This document shows, in pieces, positions 1-7,959 of a stretch of DNA of 30,971 nucleotides. Every line of letters starts with the position of its first letter. Positions within the stretch are counted from its first letter, which is position 1. The notes under the pieces were generated by a model. The model searched no databases and had not been told where the DNA came from. It was given only the letters and a program-made list of their open reading frames with translations. This DNA comes from a virus. Location: positions 1-30,971 of the IMG/VR virus record IMGVR_UViG_3300025736_000113. One strand, given 5' to 3'. Both the position numbers and the translations under genes were made by a program.

Positions 1-75
1 TCAACCAATACTAAAAAAACAAGATTTGATTATCATTTTGATATAATGGAAATTTCTTTTACGGAGAATAAGTGA
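1..75 (+). CDS. 3' end of an unidentified virion-module protein (partial)
   Basis: The frame starting at base 1 is open from the window edge to the TGA at 73-75 (24 codons), ending in the residues EISFTENK. The stop overlaps the ATG of the next gene (TGATG), which is the coupling style used throughout this operon. Only the C-terminal tail is visible, so no function can be given. Its place upstream of the scaffold and capsid genes would suit a portal or another head gene, but that is inference from position only. Confidence 0.5.
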   Translation, partial: STNTKKTRFDYHFDIMEISFTENK

Positions 76-500
76 TGGCGGCGACAGCTAAAATTACCAT
101 ACGAGTTGAAGTAAGTGGATTAGGAAGTCAGGATATTGATTTATCTCATCATTTTACTAATAGTGTAAATCCTGAAGAAATTCTCCACCAATACGCTGTA
201 ATTGGTGCAACAGAAACAGACCTTAACTTGGGCGATATTGCTGTTACAGATTTATTGGGTGTCCTGCTTATAGCTAAAGGCACTGCTGATATTGATTATG
301 TAGGAATAATGATTGATAAAACAGATATTGATTCTGTTCCTTCAACTGCCGCTGACAATATAACTCTTAATGCAGGAGAATCTATTTATTTGAGTTTTAA
401 TGGGTCAGACCAGGGGTTGAAGTCAACGGGAAATATCAGAGTAAAAGGTGCAGCAGCTACCACCGCAATAGAATATTTTTGTTTTGCTAAGAATACCTAA
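75..500 (+). CDS. Hypothetical virion-region protein, 141 aa, beta-rich
   Basis: I do not recognise this protein. It begins MAATAKITIRVEVSG and is rich in short hydrophobic, Thr- and Ile-rich stretches typical of beta-sandwich virion proteins, with few charged runs and no membrane segment. A GTG at 72 directly precedes the ATG at 75. I prefer ATG 75 because GGAG at 63-66 then lies 8 bases away and the start overlaps the stop of the upstream gene. It ends in TAATG, so the next gene is translationally coupled. A minor structural or decoration role is possible but unproven. Confidence 0.7.
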   Translation: MAATAKITIRVEVSGLGSQDIDLSHHFTNSVNPEEILHQYAVIGATETDLNLGDIAVTDLLGVLLIAKGTADIDYVGIMIDKTDIDSVPSTAADNITLNAGESIYLSFNGSDQGLKSTGNIRVKGAAATTAIEYFCFAKNT

Positions 501-694
501 TGACTAAAAAAGAAATTCATATTGCTTTATTGAAAATTGTAGAAATTATTAGTCCAAAGTCTAGCTTGAATAAAAATAATTCAATCAAGGATTTTTTGTC
601 ATATACCGAGACTGCTGTTGTTTATTTGAAATTAGATAGTGAGGCTCTGCAAAGAGAAAAGAATATTTTGAAAAAACAATTAAAGGAAAAATAG
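500..694 (+). CDS. Small hypothetical protein, 64 aa, charged helical
   Basis: No family recognised. The protein is Lys- and Leu-rich with a helical C-terminal half (residues 40-64) ending in a basic tail. The ATG at 500 shares its A with the TAA of the upstream gene (TAATG), so it is probably translated by coupling. No cysteine motif or membrane segment is visible. It sits among the small genes before the scaffold gene. Confidence 0.65.
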   Translation: MTKKEIHIALLKIVEIISPKSSLNKNNSIKDFLSYTETAVVYLKLDSEALQREKNILKKQLKEK

Positions 695-1006
695 ATGCCA
701 ATTTATGGATATCAGTGTGAGTGTGGAAATTATTTTGATGATTTTTGCAGAATCAAAGACCGGAAGGCTGAATTAAAATGTCCTCATTGTGGTGAAATGG
801 CACAGCGAGATTGGACTAATAATTCACCACAGAAAGATAATGTAAGATATTCCTGGTCAATGGCAGTTAATCCAGACCAGATACAGGCGGCTATGAAGGC
901 TTACCCTGGAAGTAAGTATCTTTCAAATGGGCAGCTTGTTGTTAAAAATAGAAGAGAAAAATTAACTCGTATGAAACAAAGAGGGTTGGTAGAGCTTGAC
1001 AATTAA
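695..1006 (+). CDS. FmdB-type zinc ribbon protein
   Basis: The N-terminus MPIYGYQCECG matches the start of FmdB/zinc-ribbon regulatory proteins, which begin MPIYEYxC. Zinc ligands are C8, C10, C29 and C32 (the second pair as CPHC). The cysteine module fills the first 40 residues. The remaining 60 include a WSMAVNPDQI stretch and a basic C-terminus. The gene starts at the base after the TAG of its upstream neighbour. Small zinc ribbons of this type are common between head genes in phages. Their role is not established and could be regulation or assembly. Domain call is solid, role unknown. Confidence 0.75.
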   Translation: MPIYGYQCECGNYFDDFCRIKDRKAELKCPHCGEMAQRDWTNNSPQKDNVRYSWSMAVNPDQIQAAMKAYPGSKYLSNGQLVVKNRREKLTRMKQRGLVELDN

Positions 1007-1016
1007 GGAGACAGAA

Positions 1017-1397
1017 ATGAATGAAAAATGTGATTTAAATGTTCGTGAATTTTTCTTTCAAGTACATCCTGAAGAGTGTAAAGAAAAAGTAAAAACTATG
1101 ATTGATGATTTCCTGCGATTATCATTACAGCAACATCCAAAAGTAGATATTTATGATTATCCTACTGGAGCAGGGTTTGTTCAACAGTTAGAGTATGGTT
1201 TTGGTACAGCTTTTCGTGGTTTTGATTTGAAAAAAATAAGAACTGACGAACAGTTATTTGAATTGGTTAAGAAGAAAATATTAGATTCTTTTGTAAATAT
1301 TAAAAATCTAATAGATTCTGATTTTATAAGTATAAATAGTATGGGTATTGATGATATAAAATCTTTAAATGGGGAGACAAATTGTGGAACTTTTTAA
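1017..1397 (+). CDS. Hypothetical protein, 126 aa
   Basis: No family recognised. An in-frame TTG at 996 would extend the gene, but AAGGAG at 1005-1010 lies 6 bases before ATG 1017, which decides the start. The protein is mixed alpha/beta, with an early helical acidic region (HPEECKEKVKTMIDDF) and an Ile- and Asp-rich C-terminus. Its last 14 bases overlap the next gene, which indicates a shared transcript. Confidence 0.65.
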   Translation: MNEKCDLNVREFFFQVHPEECKEKVKTMIDDFLRLSLQQHPKVDIYDYPTGAGFVQQLEYGFGTAFRGFDLKKIRTDEQLFELVKKKILDSFVNIKNLIDSDFISINSMGIDDIKSLNGETNCGTF

Positions 1398-1728
1398 TCA
1401 TGTGTTTGTAGATGGGACTTCATTGATAGTGCTTGATAAGAAACTTGGCATTGCTGAGAAGGAGGTTTTGACAATTCAATTTAATTTTATGCGGGGTGGT
1501 CAAAGGAAATCTATCGAAGCTGCTCTGTATGATATGGATAGGCAGAAAGATTTAGGTGTTATTTTATACAAGGCTCTGCAAGAAAGATATGGAACTGTAG
1601 AGACCTTATCAGATACAACTTCTGTGGTTAAAAAATATAACGTAAAAACCTGTGCTGAATGTGGGAAGGAATTTACACCTACCTCACCAGCAATGAAAAA
1701 ATGTTTGAATTGCAAGGGAGACAAATAA
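1384..1728 (+). CDS. Small protein with C-terminal zinc knuckle, 114 aa
   Basis: An ATG at 1369 is in frame, but the ribosome site GGGGAG (1371-1376) lies inside that extension and 7 bases before GTG 1384, so GTG is the better start. The first 80 residues are unrecognised. The C-terminus carries four cysteines as CAEC...CLNC, a rubredoxin-like or zinc-ribbon knuckle, and ends in a basic tail. It overlaps the upstream gene and lies one base before the scaffold gene. A nucleic-acid or assembly role is possible. No specific family is claimed. Confidence 0.6.
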   Translation: MELFNHVFVDGTSLIVLDKKLGIAEKEVLTIQFNFMRGGQRKSIEAALYDMDRQKDLGVILYKALQERYGTVETLSDTTSVVKKYNVKTCAECGKEFTPTSPAMKKCLNCKGDK

Positions 1729-1729
1729 T

Positions 1730-2806
1730 ATGGCAGATGAAATTGAAAAACAGGATACCCAAGAGACTGTTGAGCCGGATACTGAAGAACAGGTTGTTGC
1801 TCAAAATGAAGAGGATGAAAATGGAGTTCCTTCTGCTCTTACAAAAATATTAAATAAGTTACGAGGTAAGAAGGAAACTTCTGAGGATAGTGAAGAAAGT
1901 AAAGATACTGAATCTGAGGATTCAGCTGAAAAAGAAAGTGATAGTGATTTTGAAAAAAATCAAAATACTGAAGATTCTGAGGAATCTGAAGAAAAAGAGG
2001 CAGAGAAAACTTCCGAGTCTGAGGACGAAAAGGAAGAGATTGACTCTCGCTTAGTGGCGGCGGGAAGAAGGCGTGGTTGGAGCAATGAGAAGATTGTTTC
2101 TATTGCCGAAAACGCTCCAGGAGTATTGGAAGATTTAGCTGATTTGATGGATACTTTAGACAAAGAAAATGCTCCTAAACAGGATGTTCAGGTAGAAGAG
2201 AACCCTAAGCCACAAGTTACAAAAATAGATAAGTTTGAGTTAAATGAAAAAGCTATCAGTGAGTTGAAAGAAAAATATGGCAATGAAGCTGTCGAAGGAA
2301 TGATTGATAATCTTATTCGACCCCTTGCCGGAGTGTTAAATGATACCACTGAACAGATTAATTCCCTGCGGGGAACTCTTAAAGAAAAAGAAGAGACTCA
2401 AACTCGTGATGAGCAAATATCTGTTTTTGAAAACGTAAATGGGGTTTTTGATGATATGTCAGAAGATTTTCCTGAACTTGGTAAATATTCTGATATTACT
2501 ATGAAAGGTGAGCTTGATAAAAATTCAAAGGCTTATCAAGTTCGTTCACAACTGTATGATGTTATGATGATGTTTCACAACAATGGACACTCTTTATCTG
2601 ATTCTATCGATAGTGCTTTTCGATGGTATAAGGGTGAGGGTGCTGAAAAGGCTATACAGAAGAAGGTTGTAAAAGACCTTGCTTCTCGTAAGAAAAAGTT
2701 TTCTCCTAAACCTTCTAATAAGAAACTCCAAAAGACTTATAAGACACCGGAGGATGAAGGAGTGGCTATTATTGACGAGGCTAAGAAGAAGGCTGGTATT
2801 ACATAA
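1730..2806 (+). CDS. Putative scaffolding protein
   Basis: This 358-residue protein has a very acidic, low-complexity N-terminal third (residues 1-110, runs of Glu, Asp and Ser), a helical coiled-coil middle (about 165-235, KAISELKEKYGNEAVEGMI onward) and a strongly basic C-terminus rich in Lys and Arg (about 310-358). Known: scaffold proteins of tailed phages are highly charged, helical, end in a basic capsid-binding helix and are encoded directly before the capsid gene. Both composition and position match. The ribosome site GGGAG lies upstream of ATG 1730. No protease domain is seen. Confidence 0.75.
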   Translation: MADEIEKQDTQETVEPDTEEQVVAQNEEDENGVPSALTKILNKLRGKKETSEDSEESKDTESEDSAEKESDSDFEKNQNTEDSEESEEKEAEKTSESEDEKEEIDSRLVAAGRRRGWSNEKIVSIAENAPGVLEDLADLMDTLDKENAPKQDVQVEENPKPQVTKIDKFELNEKAISELKEKYGNEAVEGMIDNLIRPLAGVLNDTTEQINSLRGTLKEKEETQTRDEQISVFENVNGVFDDMSEDFPELGKYSDITMKGELDKNSKAYQVRSQLYDVMMMFHNNGHSLSDSIDSAFRWYKGEGAEKAIQKKVVKDLASRKKKFSPKPSNKKLQKTYKTPEDEGVAIIDEAKKKAGIT

Positions 2807-2847
2807 TCTTTTCACAAGGATGTTAAAGATAAAAAAGGAGTTAAATC

Positions 2848-3936
2848 GTGGAAATTTCAATAGAACAATCTATAGATGTAGGTATGGCTACACTGTCTGC
2901 TCATAAGAAAGATGCTTTGCAGCTTACTTTCAATGAGTCCTGCTATACTCCAATAAATATGTTGTTTGGTGAGAAGAAGGAAATTCTTGGTGGTGGTGAT
3001 AATGTTAAGGGTTGGATTACTCTCGGCGATACCGGCAATGCACGTCATATCTCGCTGTGGGAAGAGGATACCGAAAACGTAGTCAACACTGACCACGAAA
3101 TTAAGGTTGATTGGACTCATGCCTCAACTAATATGTCTTATAATCGTATTGAGTTGGGGATGAATATGGACGATAGCCTTAGAACTTATCGTTATTTGAA
3201 TGGTAAAAGACAGAATATGTTTAGAGAGTTTTCAGAACTCTTGCAGACTGCTATCTTTTTGTCTCCTACCAGTGCAACCGATAAGAAAAATCCTCATGGA
3301 TTGACTTCGTGGCTGTCCCAGGGCACTGATGATTCCACTGGTGATTTTACAGGTACATTGGGTCGTTATAATGATGGTAGTGGTTCTACTTATCCTGTAG
3401 GTGGAATTAGTGGTTCGACTTACAGTCGATGGGCAAGTTACTATGCTGACCATAATGGCAATCTTGGTGATAATCTTTTAGTTCTGCTTGATAGAGCTAC
3501 CCGCAGGACTAATTTTATCCCAATGATTGTTCCTGAAAAGATTGGTGAGGCTGCATCTTTTGGTAACTTCCGTTATCTCACAAACGACAATGTAATTGGT
3601 AATCTTAATCAGTTACTTCTCAAGAGTGATGATAAGGTTGGAGTAGATTTGGGCAAGTATCACGGTCTGACAGTTTATAAGGGTATTCCATTTGTGTATG
3701 TTCAGCAGCTTGATACTGCTAATCAGTATGCTTATGGTGCTGATCCGCTGTGGGGTGTGAATTTTGACCATTACAAAACTCATGTTTTGGCTGCAAATAA
3801 TTTTGTTATCGGTAAGCCCTATCCGAGAGACCAGCAGCACAATGTGTTGAAGGTTACTGTTGATTTGAGTTATTGCTTCTTCTGTGATAATCGTCAAAAA
3901 TTAGGCTTTCTTATTAACGAGTATGAAGGTTCTTAA
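2848..3936 (+). CDS. Putative major capsid protein (HK97-like or N4 gp56-like fold)
   Basis: The GTG start at 2848 has AAGGAG 7 bases upstream (2835-2840). The protein is 362 residues, a usual size for a phage coat protein. It is cysteine-poor and rich in Gly, Asn and Asp, with a long central loop region (residues 130-190) and a C-terminal beta region with GLTVYKGIPFVYVQQLD, resembling P-domain strands of HK97-fold coats. It follows the scaffold-like gene and precedes a decoration-like gene. Codon use looks optimised relative to its neighbours (more GGT, GAC, CTG), as expected for the most abundant virion protein. The assignment rests on context and general fold features, so the exact coat family is uncertain. 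Confidence 0.75.
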   Translation: MEISIEQSIDVGMATLSAHKKDALQLTFNESCYTPINMLFGEKKEILGGGDNVKGWITLGDTGNARHISLWEEDTENVVNTDHEIKVDWTHASTNMSYNRIELGMNMDDSLRTYRYLNGKRQNMFREFSELLQTAIFLSPTSATDKKNPHGLTSWLSQGTDDSTGDFTGTLGRYNDGSGSTYPVGGISGSTYSRWASYYADHNGNLGDNLLVLLDRATRRTNFIPMIVPEKIGEAASFGNFRYLTNDNVIGNLNQLLLKSDDKVGVDLGKYHGLTVYKGIPFVYVQQLDTANQYAYGADPLWGVNFDHYKTHVLAANNFVIGKPYPRDQQHNVLKVTVDLSYCFFCDNRQKLGFLINEYEGS

Positions 3937-4048
3937 GTTTTATCGTGAGCATACGAGAAAGGATTTTCTCAAAGCTCTAAAGGAGTCGCTTGGGGATACG
4001 CTAACGGGCGACTCCACGAATATTATTAAGCGGATTGAAAGGATTTAA
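3923..4048 (+). CDS. Possible small basic protein bridging capsid and decoration genes, 41 aa
   Basis: An ATG at 3923 opens a 41-codon frame that overlaps the end of the capsid gene by 14 bases. It stops with TAA at 4046-4048, one base before the ATG of the next gene. It fills the whole gap between those genes. The product is basic and helical (starts MKVLKFYREHTRKDFLKALK). The ribosome site is weak, and an 8-bp hairpin lies inside the frame, so the stretch could be regulatory rather than coding. Protein evidence or conservation would be needed to settle it. Confidence 0.4.
   Translation: MKVLKFYREHTRKDFLKALKESLGDTLTGDSTNIIKRIERI
3982..4015 (+). promoter_or_regulatory. Hairpin between capsid and decoration genes
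   Basis: GGAGTCGC at 3982-3989 pairs perfectly with GCGACTCC at 4008-4015 around an 18-base loop. No T-run follows, so it is not an intrinsic terminator. It could stabilise or cleave the capsid mRNA, or modulate expression of the downstream gene. It overlaps the possible 41-aa ORF. Confidence 0.45.
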
Positions 4049-4049
4049 A

Positions 4050-5198
4050 ATGCCTGCTATGACACCTTTTGGAACAAATACTAATGCAAGGAAGAAAAGA
4101 GTTTATTACACTGAAGAAAGTGACATCTATGAAGGGATGCCAGTATGTTATGAATTTGATGCTACTGCCAATGTTCTTAACTATGACAAAGAGGCCGGTG
4201 GTGATGCACCAAGTCAATCTTCGCCGAGTACAACTGCTGAAGGTTATCAGAATGAAGGGAAGTTTCTTCGAGTAGAAGACCCTGATAGTGATAACATTCA
4301 TGCTTTTGCTGGTGTTGTTGCTGGAACAAGTCATTCTAATACGGCTGGCCCACGTTGGTTGGATATTTATATTCCCAACGGAGCGGTTGTTCCGGTAAGA
4401 ACAGATGCAAGTACAACTGTTGATGTTACCGTTCTTGGCATTGCCAGCGGCTCAACTTTATGTGCATCTGGGGGTCGTCCTGTGGCCCTTGCTTGTGAAA
4501 CCGTTAACCGTTCAAACATAAATGGTATTACACTTGCTAAGTTAGACCCCAACATGTTTGGACTTTATCAGAACGGTGTTGGCAGTGGTCAGACATTTAA
4601 CGGTTTGACGGGTGCTGTTGCAAACACATTGAAAAATGTATTTGCTAATACTTCTGGTTCAACTTGTAACTTGCTGGTTCACACCACAGTGAATGGAGAG
4701 CTTGCTGCTTCTCATAATGAGTGGTCTGTGTTGGGCTATCTTGCTGTGAGTGGTTCTATTACTGCTGCTGGATATAGTAGAGCAGTGTTGGCTCAGACAG
4801 TAATGAGTGGGACTATCAATCATGGTGGTGCAGTAGCTTGTGGTCTCCATGCCCAAATTACCGGAACTGTTACAAATACACTGGCACAGCGTTGTGCTGC
4901 CGCTATCTTTGAATATGGCCTTAGTGAAAACCCCAATACAGGTGATGCGGATGTTATCTTCCTCTACGCCAATGGTGCAGAGGATGTTGATAGCTACGTT
5001 CATATGTGGGGGGACGGTGAGAGGGCCAGTGTTATCTGGAAGTTTAGTGGTTGTGGTGGTTTGTCAACATCTGCACTCATCAAGTTAATGGGTACTGGTG
5101 GTATGTGGACTAACACAGGTAGTTGGATGCAGATACCAATCGACATAAACGGTACTACATACTACATTCCGGCTGGTGCTGCGTTGTCAGAAGCATAA
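4050..5198 (+). CDS. Capsid decoration/head-fibre-like protein, 382 aa
   Basis: ATG 4050 is chosen over TTG 4035 because GAAAGGA at 4036-4042 lies 7 bases ahead of it. Residues 1-165 form a beta-rich domain with small-residue loops that resembles head decoration proteins placed after coat genes. Residues 185-300 are rich in Thr, Gly, Ala and Val with repeated turns (SGTINHGG, ITGTVTNTLAQ), similar in style to the repeats of the long fibre gene at 11367-13538. The C-terminus INGTTYYIPAGAAL reads like a final strand of a trimeric virion protein. A strong terminator follows, closing the capsid unit. Function is inferred from context. Confidence 0.6.
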   Translation: MPAMTPFGTNTNARKKRVYYTEESDIYEGMPVCYEFDATANVLNYDKEAGGDAPSQSSPSTTAEGYQNEGKFLRVEDPDSDNIHAFAGVVAGTSHSNTAGPRWLDIYIPNGAVVPVRTDASTTVDVTVLGIASGSTLCASGGRPVALACETVNRSNINGITLAKLDPNMFGLYQNGVGSGQTFNGLTGAVANTLKNVFANTSGSTCNLLVHTTVNGELAASHNEWSVLGYLAVSGSITAAGYSRAVLAQTVMSGTINHGGAVACGLHAQITGTVTNTLAQRCAAAIFEYGLSENPNTGDADVIFLYANGAEDVDSYVHMWGDGERASVIWKFSGCGGLSTSALIKLMGTGGMWTNTGSWMQIPIDINGTTYYIPAGAALSEA

Positions 5199-5209
5199 GA
5201 TGTTTTTAT

Positions 5210-5240
5210 GGATAGGGCCATTGTGGCCCTATCCCTTTTT
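5210..5240 (+). terminator. Rho-independent terminator after the capsid genes
   Basis: GGATAGGGCCA (5210-5220) pairs perfectly with TGGCCCTATCC (5224-5234) around a TTG loop, and CTTTTTATT follows. An 11-bp GC-rich stem with a T-run is a textbook intrinsic terminator. It would lower transcription beyond the capsid and decoration genes. Confidence 0.88.
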
Positions 5241-5260
5241 ATTCTTTAAGGAGACAGTTT

Positions 5261-5644
5261 ATGAAGAAGTACAGATTAGACCTAAGTGAGTATAAAGTTA
5301 CTCTCAAAGTCAATGTTCGTAACAAGGAAACCAATACTGTTGAGTTAAAAGAAGAGGCACAAGTTTATCCTCTTAAAAATAACTTATCTCAGTGGTTGAG
5401 GATTCCTGGAATCTGGAAAGACGGTGTGGAGATTTGTGATGCTGTTGATTTAGCAAAGCAAATTAAAAACTGTACTAAAGATTCTTTAGAAATAAATGAA
5501 GAGGAATTGAAACTTCTTCATAGGACGTTAAATAAGTTAATTGAGCAGAAAGAAGATTTAACCAAAGGCATTATGCCTTTGGGTGGTGAGGTACACGAAG
5601 AGGCTATTCGTAGAGTATTTCGTTGTTATGAAGAAATAAAATAG
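5261..5644 (+). CDS. Hypothetical protein, 127 aa
   Basis: No family recognised. AAGGAG lies 7 bases before ATG 5261. The N-terminal half (residues 1-60) looks like beta strands with a WLRIPGIWKDG stretch. The C-terminal half is helical and charged (NKLIEQKEDLTKGIMPLGGE). The gene is isolated between two intrinsic terminators, so it may be expressed at its own level by read-through. An assembly chaperone or head-tail accessory role is possible but not shown by the sequence. Confidence 0.65.
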   Translation: MKKYRLDLSEYKVTLKVNVRNKETNTVELKEEAQVYPLKNNLSQWLRIPGIWKDGVEICDAVDLAKQIKNCTKDSLEINEEELKLLHRTLNKLIEQKEDLTKGIMPLGGEVHEEAIRRVFRCYEEIK

Positions 5645-5665
5645 ACAGAAATGGATTAACTGTCT
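5643..5665 (+). other. Small hairpin at the end of the 5261-5644 gene
   Basis: AGACAG at 5643-5648 can pair with CTGTCT at 5660-5665 (11-base loop). It lies just before the larger terminator hairpin at 5670-5708, so the two form a tandem structure. It may assist termination or protect the mRNA end. Alone it is weak. Confidence 0.3.
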
Positions 5666-5669
5666 CCTG

Positions 5670-5713
5670 TGGAGTGGGAGAGGGAAGGGAAACCAACCGC
5701 CCACTCCATTTTT
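5670..5713 (+). terminator. Putative intrinsic terminator
   Basis: TGGAGTGGG at 5670-5678 pairs with CCCACTCCA at 5700-5708 around a 21-base purine-rich loop, and TTTTT follows. The loop is long, so it is less certain than the terminator at 5210. The ribosome site AAGGAA of the next gene starts right after the T-run. Confidence 0.65.
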
Positions 5714-5724
5714 AAGGAAAAACG

Positions 5725-6471
5725 ATGTCAAGTTTGAAACTCACATTCGAGAATGTTTATGATGAGGTTGGGGTATTCTTAGGAATAGGCACAAGTCCCG
5801 ATACTGCTGAACTTGTTAAGATTAAGAACATAACTTATAGAGGTTATAGGAATTTTCTTTTCCCAGCAGGACATCTTTGGAGTTTTCTAAAGCAAGAAGC
5901 TACAATTACTACCTCAGCCGGTGCTTGGGTTTATGAACTTCCTGCTGATTATGGATTTCTTGTGCGAAAATTTGAGTTTGGTGCTGATGACAGTTATCCA
6001 GTTTTAAGGTCGAGAAGTGTTGCTCAAATTATGTCTATGAGAAATATGAGTGATTCAAATTCTTGTCCAAAATATTATGCTGAACGTGCTGGAAATTATC
6101 AACCGGAATCGGGCCAACGATATGAGGTTATACTCCATAGTCCACCTAACGGAGTTTATACTTTTAATTATTCTTACTGTATTGAGCCTGCAAAGCCTGT
6201 AAATGATGCTGACTACTTTGTGGGTGGAATGTTAGCTTCCGAGTGTATTCTTGAAAGTGCTTTGGCTGTTGCTGAAACACAAGAAGATGAAACAATAGGT
6301 ATTCATAGTCAATTAGCTGCTGAGGCAATAACTAAATTAGTTGCGTGGGACATTAAACATAGCCCCGCATCTGTAGGTTTTAATTATGATACAGGATTAT
6401 TAAGGTCTGTATCCTGGAGAGAGTGGTATATTCCTGAAAAACTGAGCACGGGAGTTTATGGTGTTGAGTAG
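5725..6471 (+). CDS. Head-tail adaptor/connector-like protein, 248 aa
   Basis: The protein opens with a helical segment (LTFENVYDEVGVFLGIG), a beta region with YELPADYGFLVRKFEF, and ends with long helices containing ECILESALAVAETQEDE and WREWYIPEKL. This helix-strand-helix order and length match the general pattern of podovirus adaptor proteins (T7 gp11-like or P22 gp4-like) that link portal and tail. The LPADYxxxxK segment is typical of such adaptors in my experience. It follows the capsid block and precedes tail genes, as expected. The call is moderate because no catalytic or signature residues exist for the family. Confidence 0.55.
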   Translation: MSSLKLTFENVYDEVGVFLGIGTSPDTAELVKIKNITYRGYRNFLFPAGHLWSFLKQEATITTSAGAWVYELPADYGFLVRKFEFGADDSYPVLRSRSVAQIMSMRNMSDSNSCPKYYAERAGNYQPESGQRYEVILHSPPNGVYTFNYSYCIEPAKPVNDADYFVGGMLASECILESALAVAETQEDETIGIHSQLAAEAITKLVAWDIKHSPASVGFNYDTGLLRSVSWREWYIPEKLSTGVYGVE

Positions 6472-6513
6472 AAAATGTTGTTTTATTTAAATCAAAAATT
6501 TTAGGAGAATAAG

Positions 6514-6849
6514 ATGAGTGTTGCAAATTGGGGAACTAATGAGGTAAGATGGCTTGACCTTTACAAAAAGACTATTACTGAAAGTTATACAGTGATTGTT
6601 GGTGCTGACCATTACAGAGATTCTATTATTATTTGTGATGATTGTGCTGCCGATGCTACAATTACTCTGCCTGATGGTATATATATCGGTCAGAGAGTAG
6701 TCATTTTAGTTAAGTCGGATGTAAATAATAAAACTGTTACTGTTACTCCTGATAATGGTACTGGTAGTTCTTTAACTGCGGAGAATGATTTTGTTGAAGA
6801 ATTATGGTCAGGTGAAAATTGGATTAGGATAGCAAGCACAGAAACGTAA
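6514..6849 (+). CDS. Small beta-rich virion protein, 111 aa
   Basis: The ribosome site AGGAG lies before ATG 6514. The sequence alternates short strands and turns (DATITLPDGIYIGQRVVILVK, NKTVTVTPDNGTG) and ends in ELWSGENWIRIAST. That pattern is common in small phage head-decoration or fibre-tip domains that finish with a WIRI strand. No cysteine pair motif, membrane segment or enzyme motif is visible apart from CDDC at 36-39. It is likely a structural accessory, by inference. Confidence 0.55.
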   Translation: MSVANWGTNEVRWLDLYKKTITESYTVIVGADHYRDSIIICDDCAADATITLPDGIYIGQRVVILVKSDVNNKTVTVTPDNGTGSSLTAENDFVEELWSGENWIRIASTET

Positions 6850-6887
6850 AATGAAATAAATTTCCTGAATTTATGGGAGAAATTTAG

Positions 6888-7181
6888 ATGTCTGATTTAG
6901 CAAATTCTAATCTGATTATGGGTAGCACTCTATTTGGGACACAATTATTGACTATTGCAAATAATGTAGCTACTGGAACAACTCAGGCTTGTAAGAGTGT
7001 ATTGGTATTAACTGATGGTTCTGATGTTAATATGGCTGTGCAATCTTCTGGTGCTGCCGATGTTAATGATTTTCTATTGCCTGAAAAACAAGCCATACCA
7101 ATACCTGTTGATGATGTAAGTAAGTTGACGTTTTATGGTGCTACTGACGGCAAAAAGATTTATATTTTATGGCGAGGTTAA
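6888..7181 (+). CDS. Small beta-rich virion protein, 97 aa
   Basis: No specific family. The composition (Ala, Val, Thr, Asp, few charges) and strand-turn pattern, with the C-terminus LTFYGATDGKKIYILWRG, resemble small phage decoration proteins. The 6888 ATG has GGGAG upstream. The gene sits between another small beta protein and a LamG-fold protein, suggesting a set of surface-exposed virion accessories. Confidence 0.55.
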   Translation: MSDLANSNLIMGSTLFGTQLLTIANNVATGTTQACKSVLVLTDGSDVNMAVQSSGAADVNDFLLPEKQAIPIPVDDVSKLTFYGATDGKKIYILWRG

Positions 7182-7188
7182 TTGTGAT

Positions 7189-7947
7189 ATGCTTCTTTCT
7201 GATGGTGTTATAGCTCAATATAGATTTAATGAAAGTTCAGGTATAAATGCTCCTGATAATTCTGGTCAGGGCAATGACGGAACACTTGTCAATATGGGAG
7301 ATACCAACTGGAAGGCTGGGGTGATTGGAAATTGTATCAGTCTGGATGGTACTGACGAGTATGTAAACATCGCAAGTGGTATTTACCCAACGTTACAGGC
7401 TTTGTCTACCGGTAGTATTTCTTTTTGGTTCAATTCCCACAATACGGGTAATAATAATACCATATTTGCTGTCAATGATAGCGATGATGCTGCCAGTTAC
7501 GTTTGGCTGTTCAAATACGGGGTTTCTGATGCGATAGTAATTTGGGTTCAGGAAAACGGTGGATGGCAATTCCGCTGGGAGTCGACGGCGACATTTGCCA
7601 ACGACCAGATTTGGCATCATCTTGTTTACTCTGTTGGCCCAGGTGGTAATGCTATCTACATTGACGGTGAGCTTGCTGCTGGCAATTATATAGTAGGGGA
7701 CGCTACAAGTCAGATATTTTTTGCTGATATACCCAACATCGATTTTGCAGCTATCGGTGCGTATAAGTCTGGTGGGGGCGTAGCTAATTACTGGATTGGT
7801 CTGATTGATAATGTGATAATATATAATCGGGCAATTTCTCTTGAAGATGTAAAAGCTCTTTATAGTAATGGGGAAGGACGTGAAATATTGTTACGCAATA
7901 AGTCCTTCTTTCATAATGCTAATATGACAAATTATTGGGGATTTTAA
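7189..7947 (+). CDS. LamG/concanavalin A-like lectin-fold virion protein, 252 aa
   Basis: The frame opens at ATG 7135 inside the previous gene. ATG 7189, just after that gene's stop, gives a sensible start at MLLSDGVIAQYRFNESSG. Family hallmarks of LamG-type jelly rolls are visible: an early YRFNES, DNSGQGNDGTL, SLDGTDEYVNI, SISFWFNS, WHHLVYSV, then NAIYIDGEL and a final IDNVIIYNRAISLEDVKALY. Known: such domains bind sugars or surfaces and occur on phage tails and capsids. Inferred role: adhesion or host-surface binding. The domain call is strong; the ligand is unknown. Confidence 0.85.
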   Translation: MLLSDGVIAQYRFNESSGINAPDNSGQGNDGTLVNMGDTNWKAGVIGNCISLDGTDEYVNIASGIYPTLQALSTGSISFWFNSHNTGNNNTIFAVNDSDDAASYVWLFKYGVSDAIVIWVQENGGWQFRWESTATFANDQIWHHLVYSVGPGGNAIYIDGELAAGNYIVGDATSQIFFADIPNIDFAAIGAYKSGGGVANYWIGLIDNVIIYNRAISLEDVKALYSNGEGREILLRNKSFFHNANMTNYWGF

Positions 7948-7959
7948 GGAGTAATTAAA

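Noticed and set aside
26-47. TATAAT with TTGATT near the left edge
   Set aside because: The spacing between the boxes is only 10 bases, and the sequence lies in the open end of an upstream gene.
1500-1724. Minus-strand frame opposite the zinc-knuckle gene
   Set aside because: Antisense shadow without ribosome site inside a plus-strand operon.
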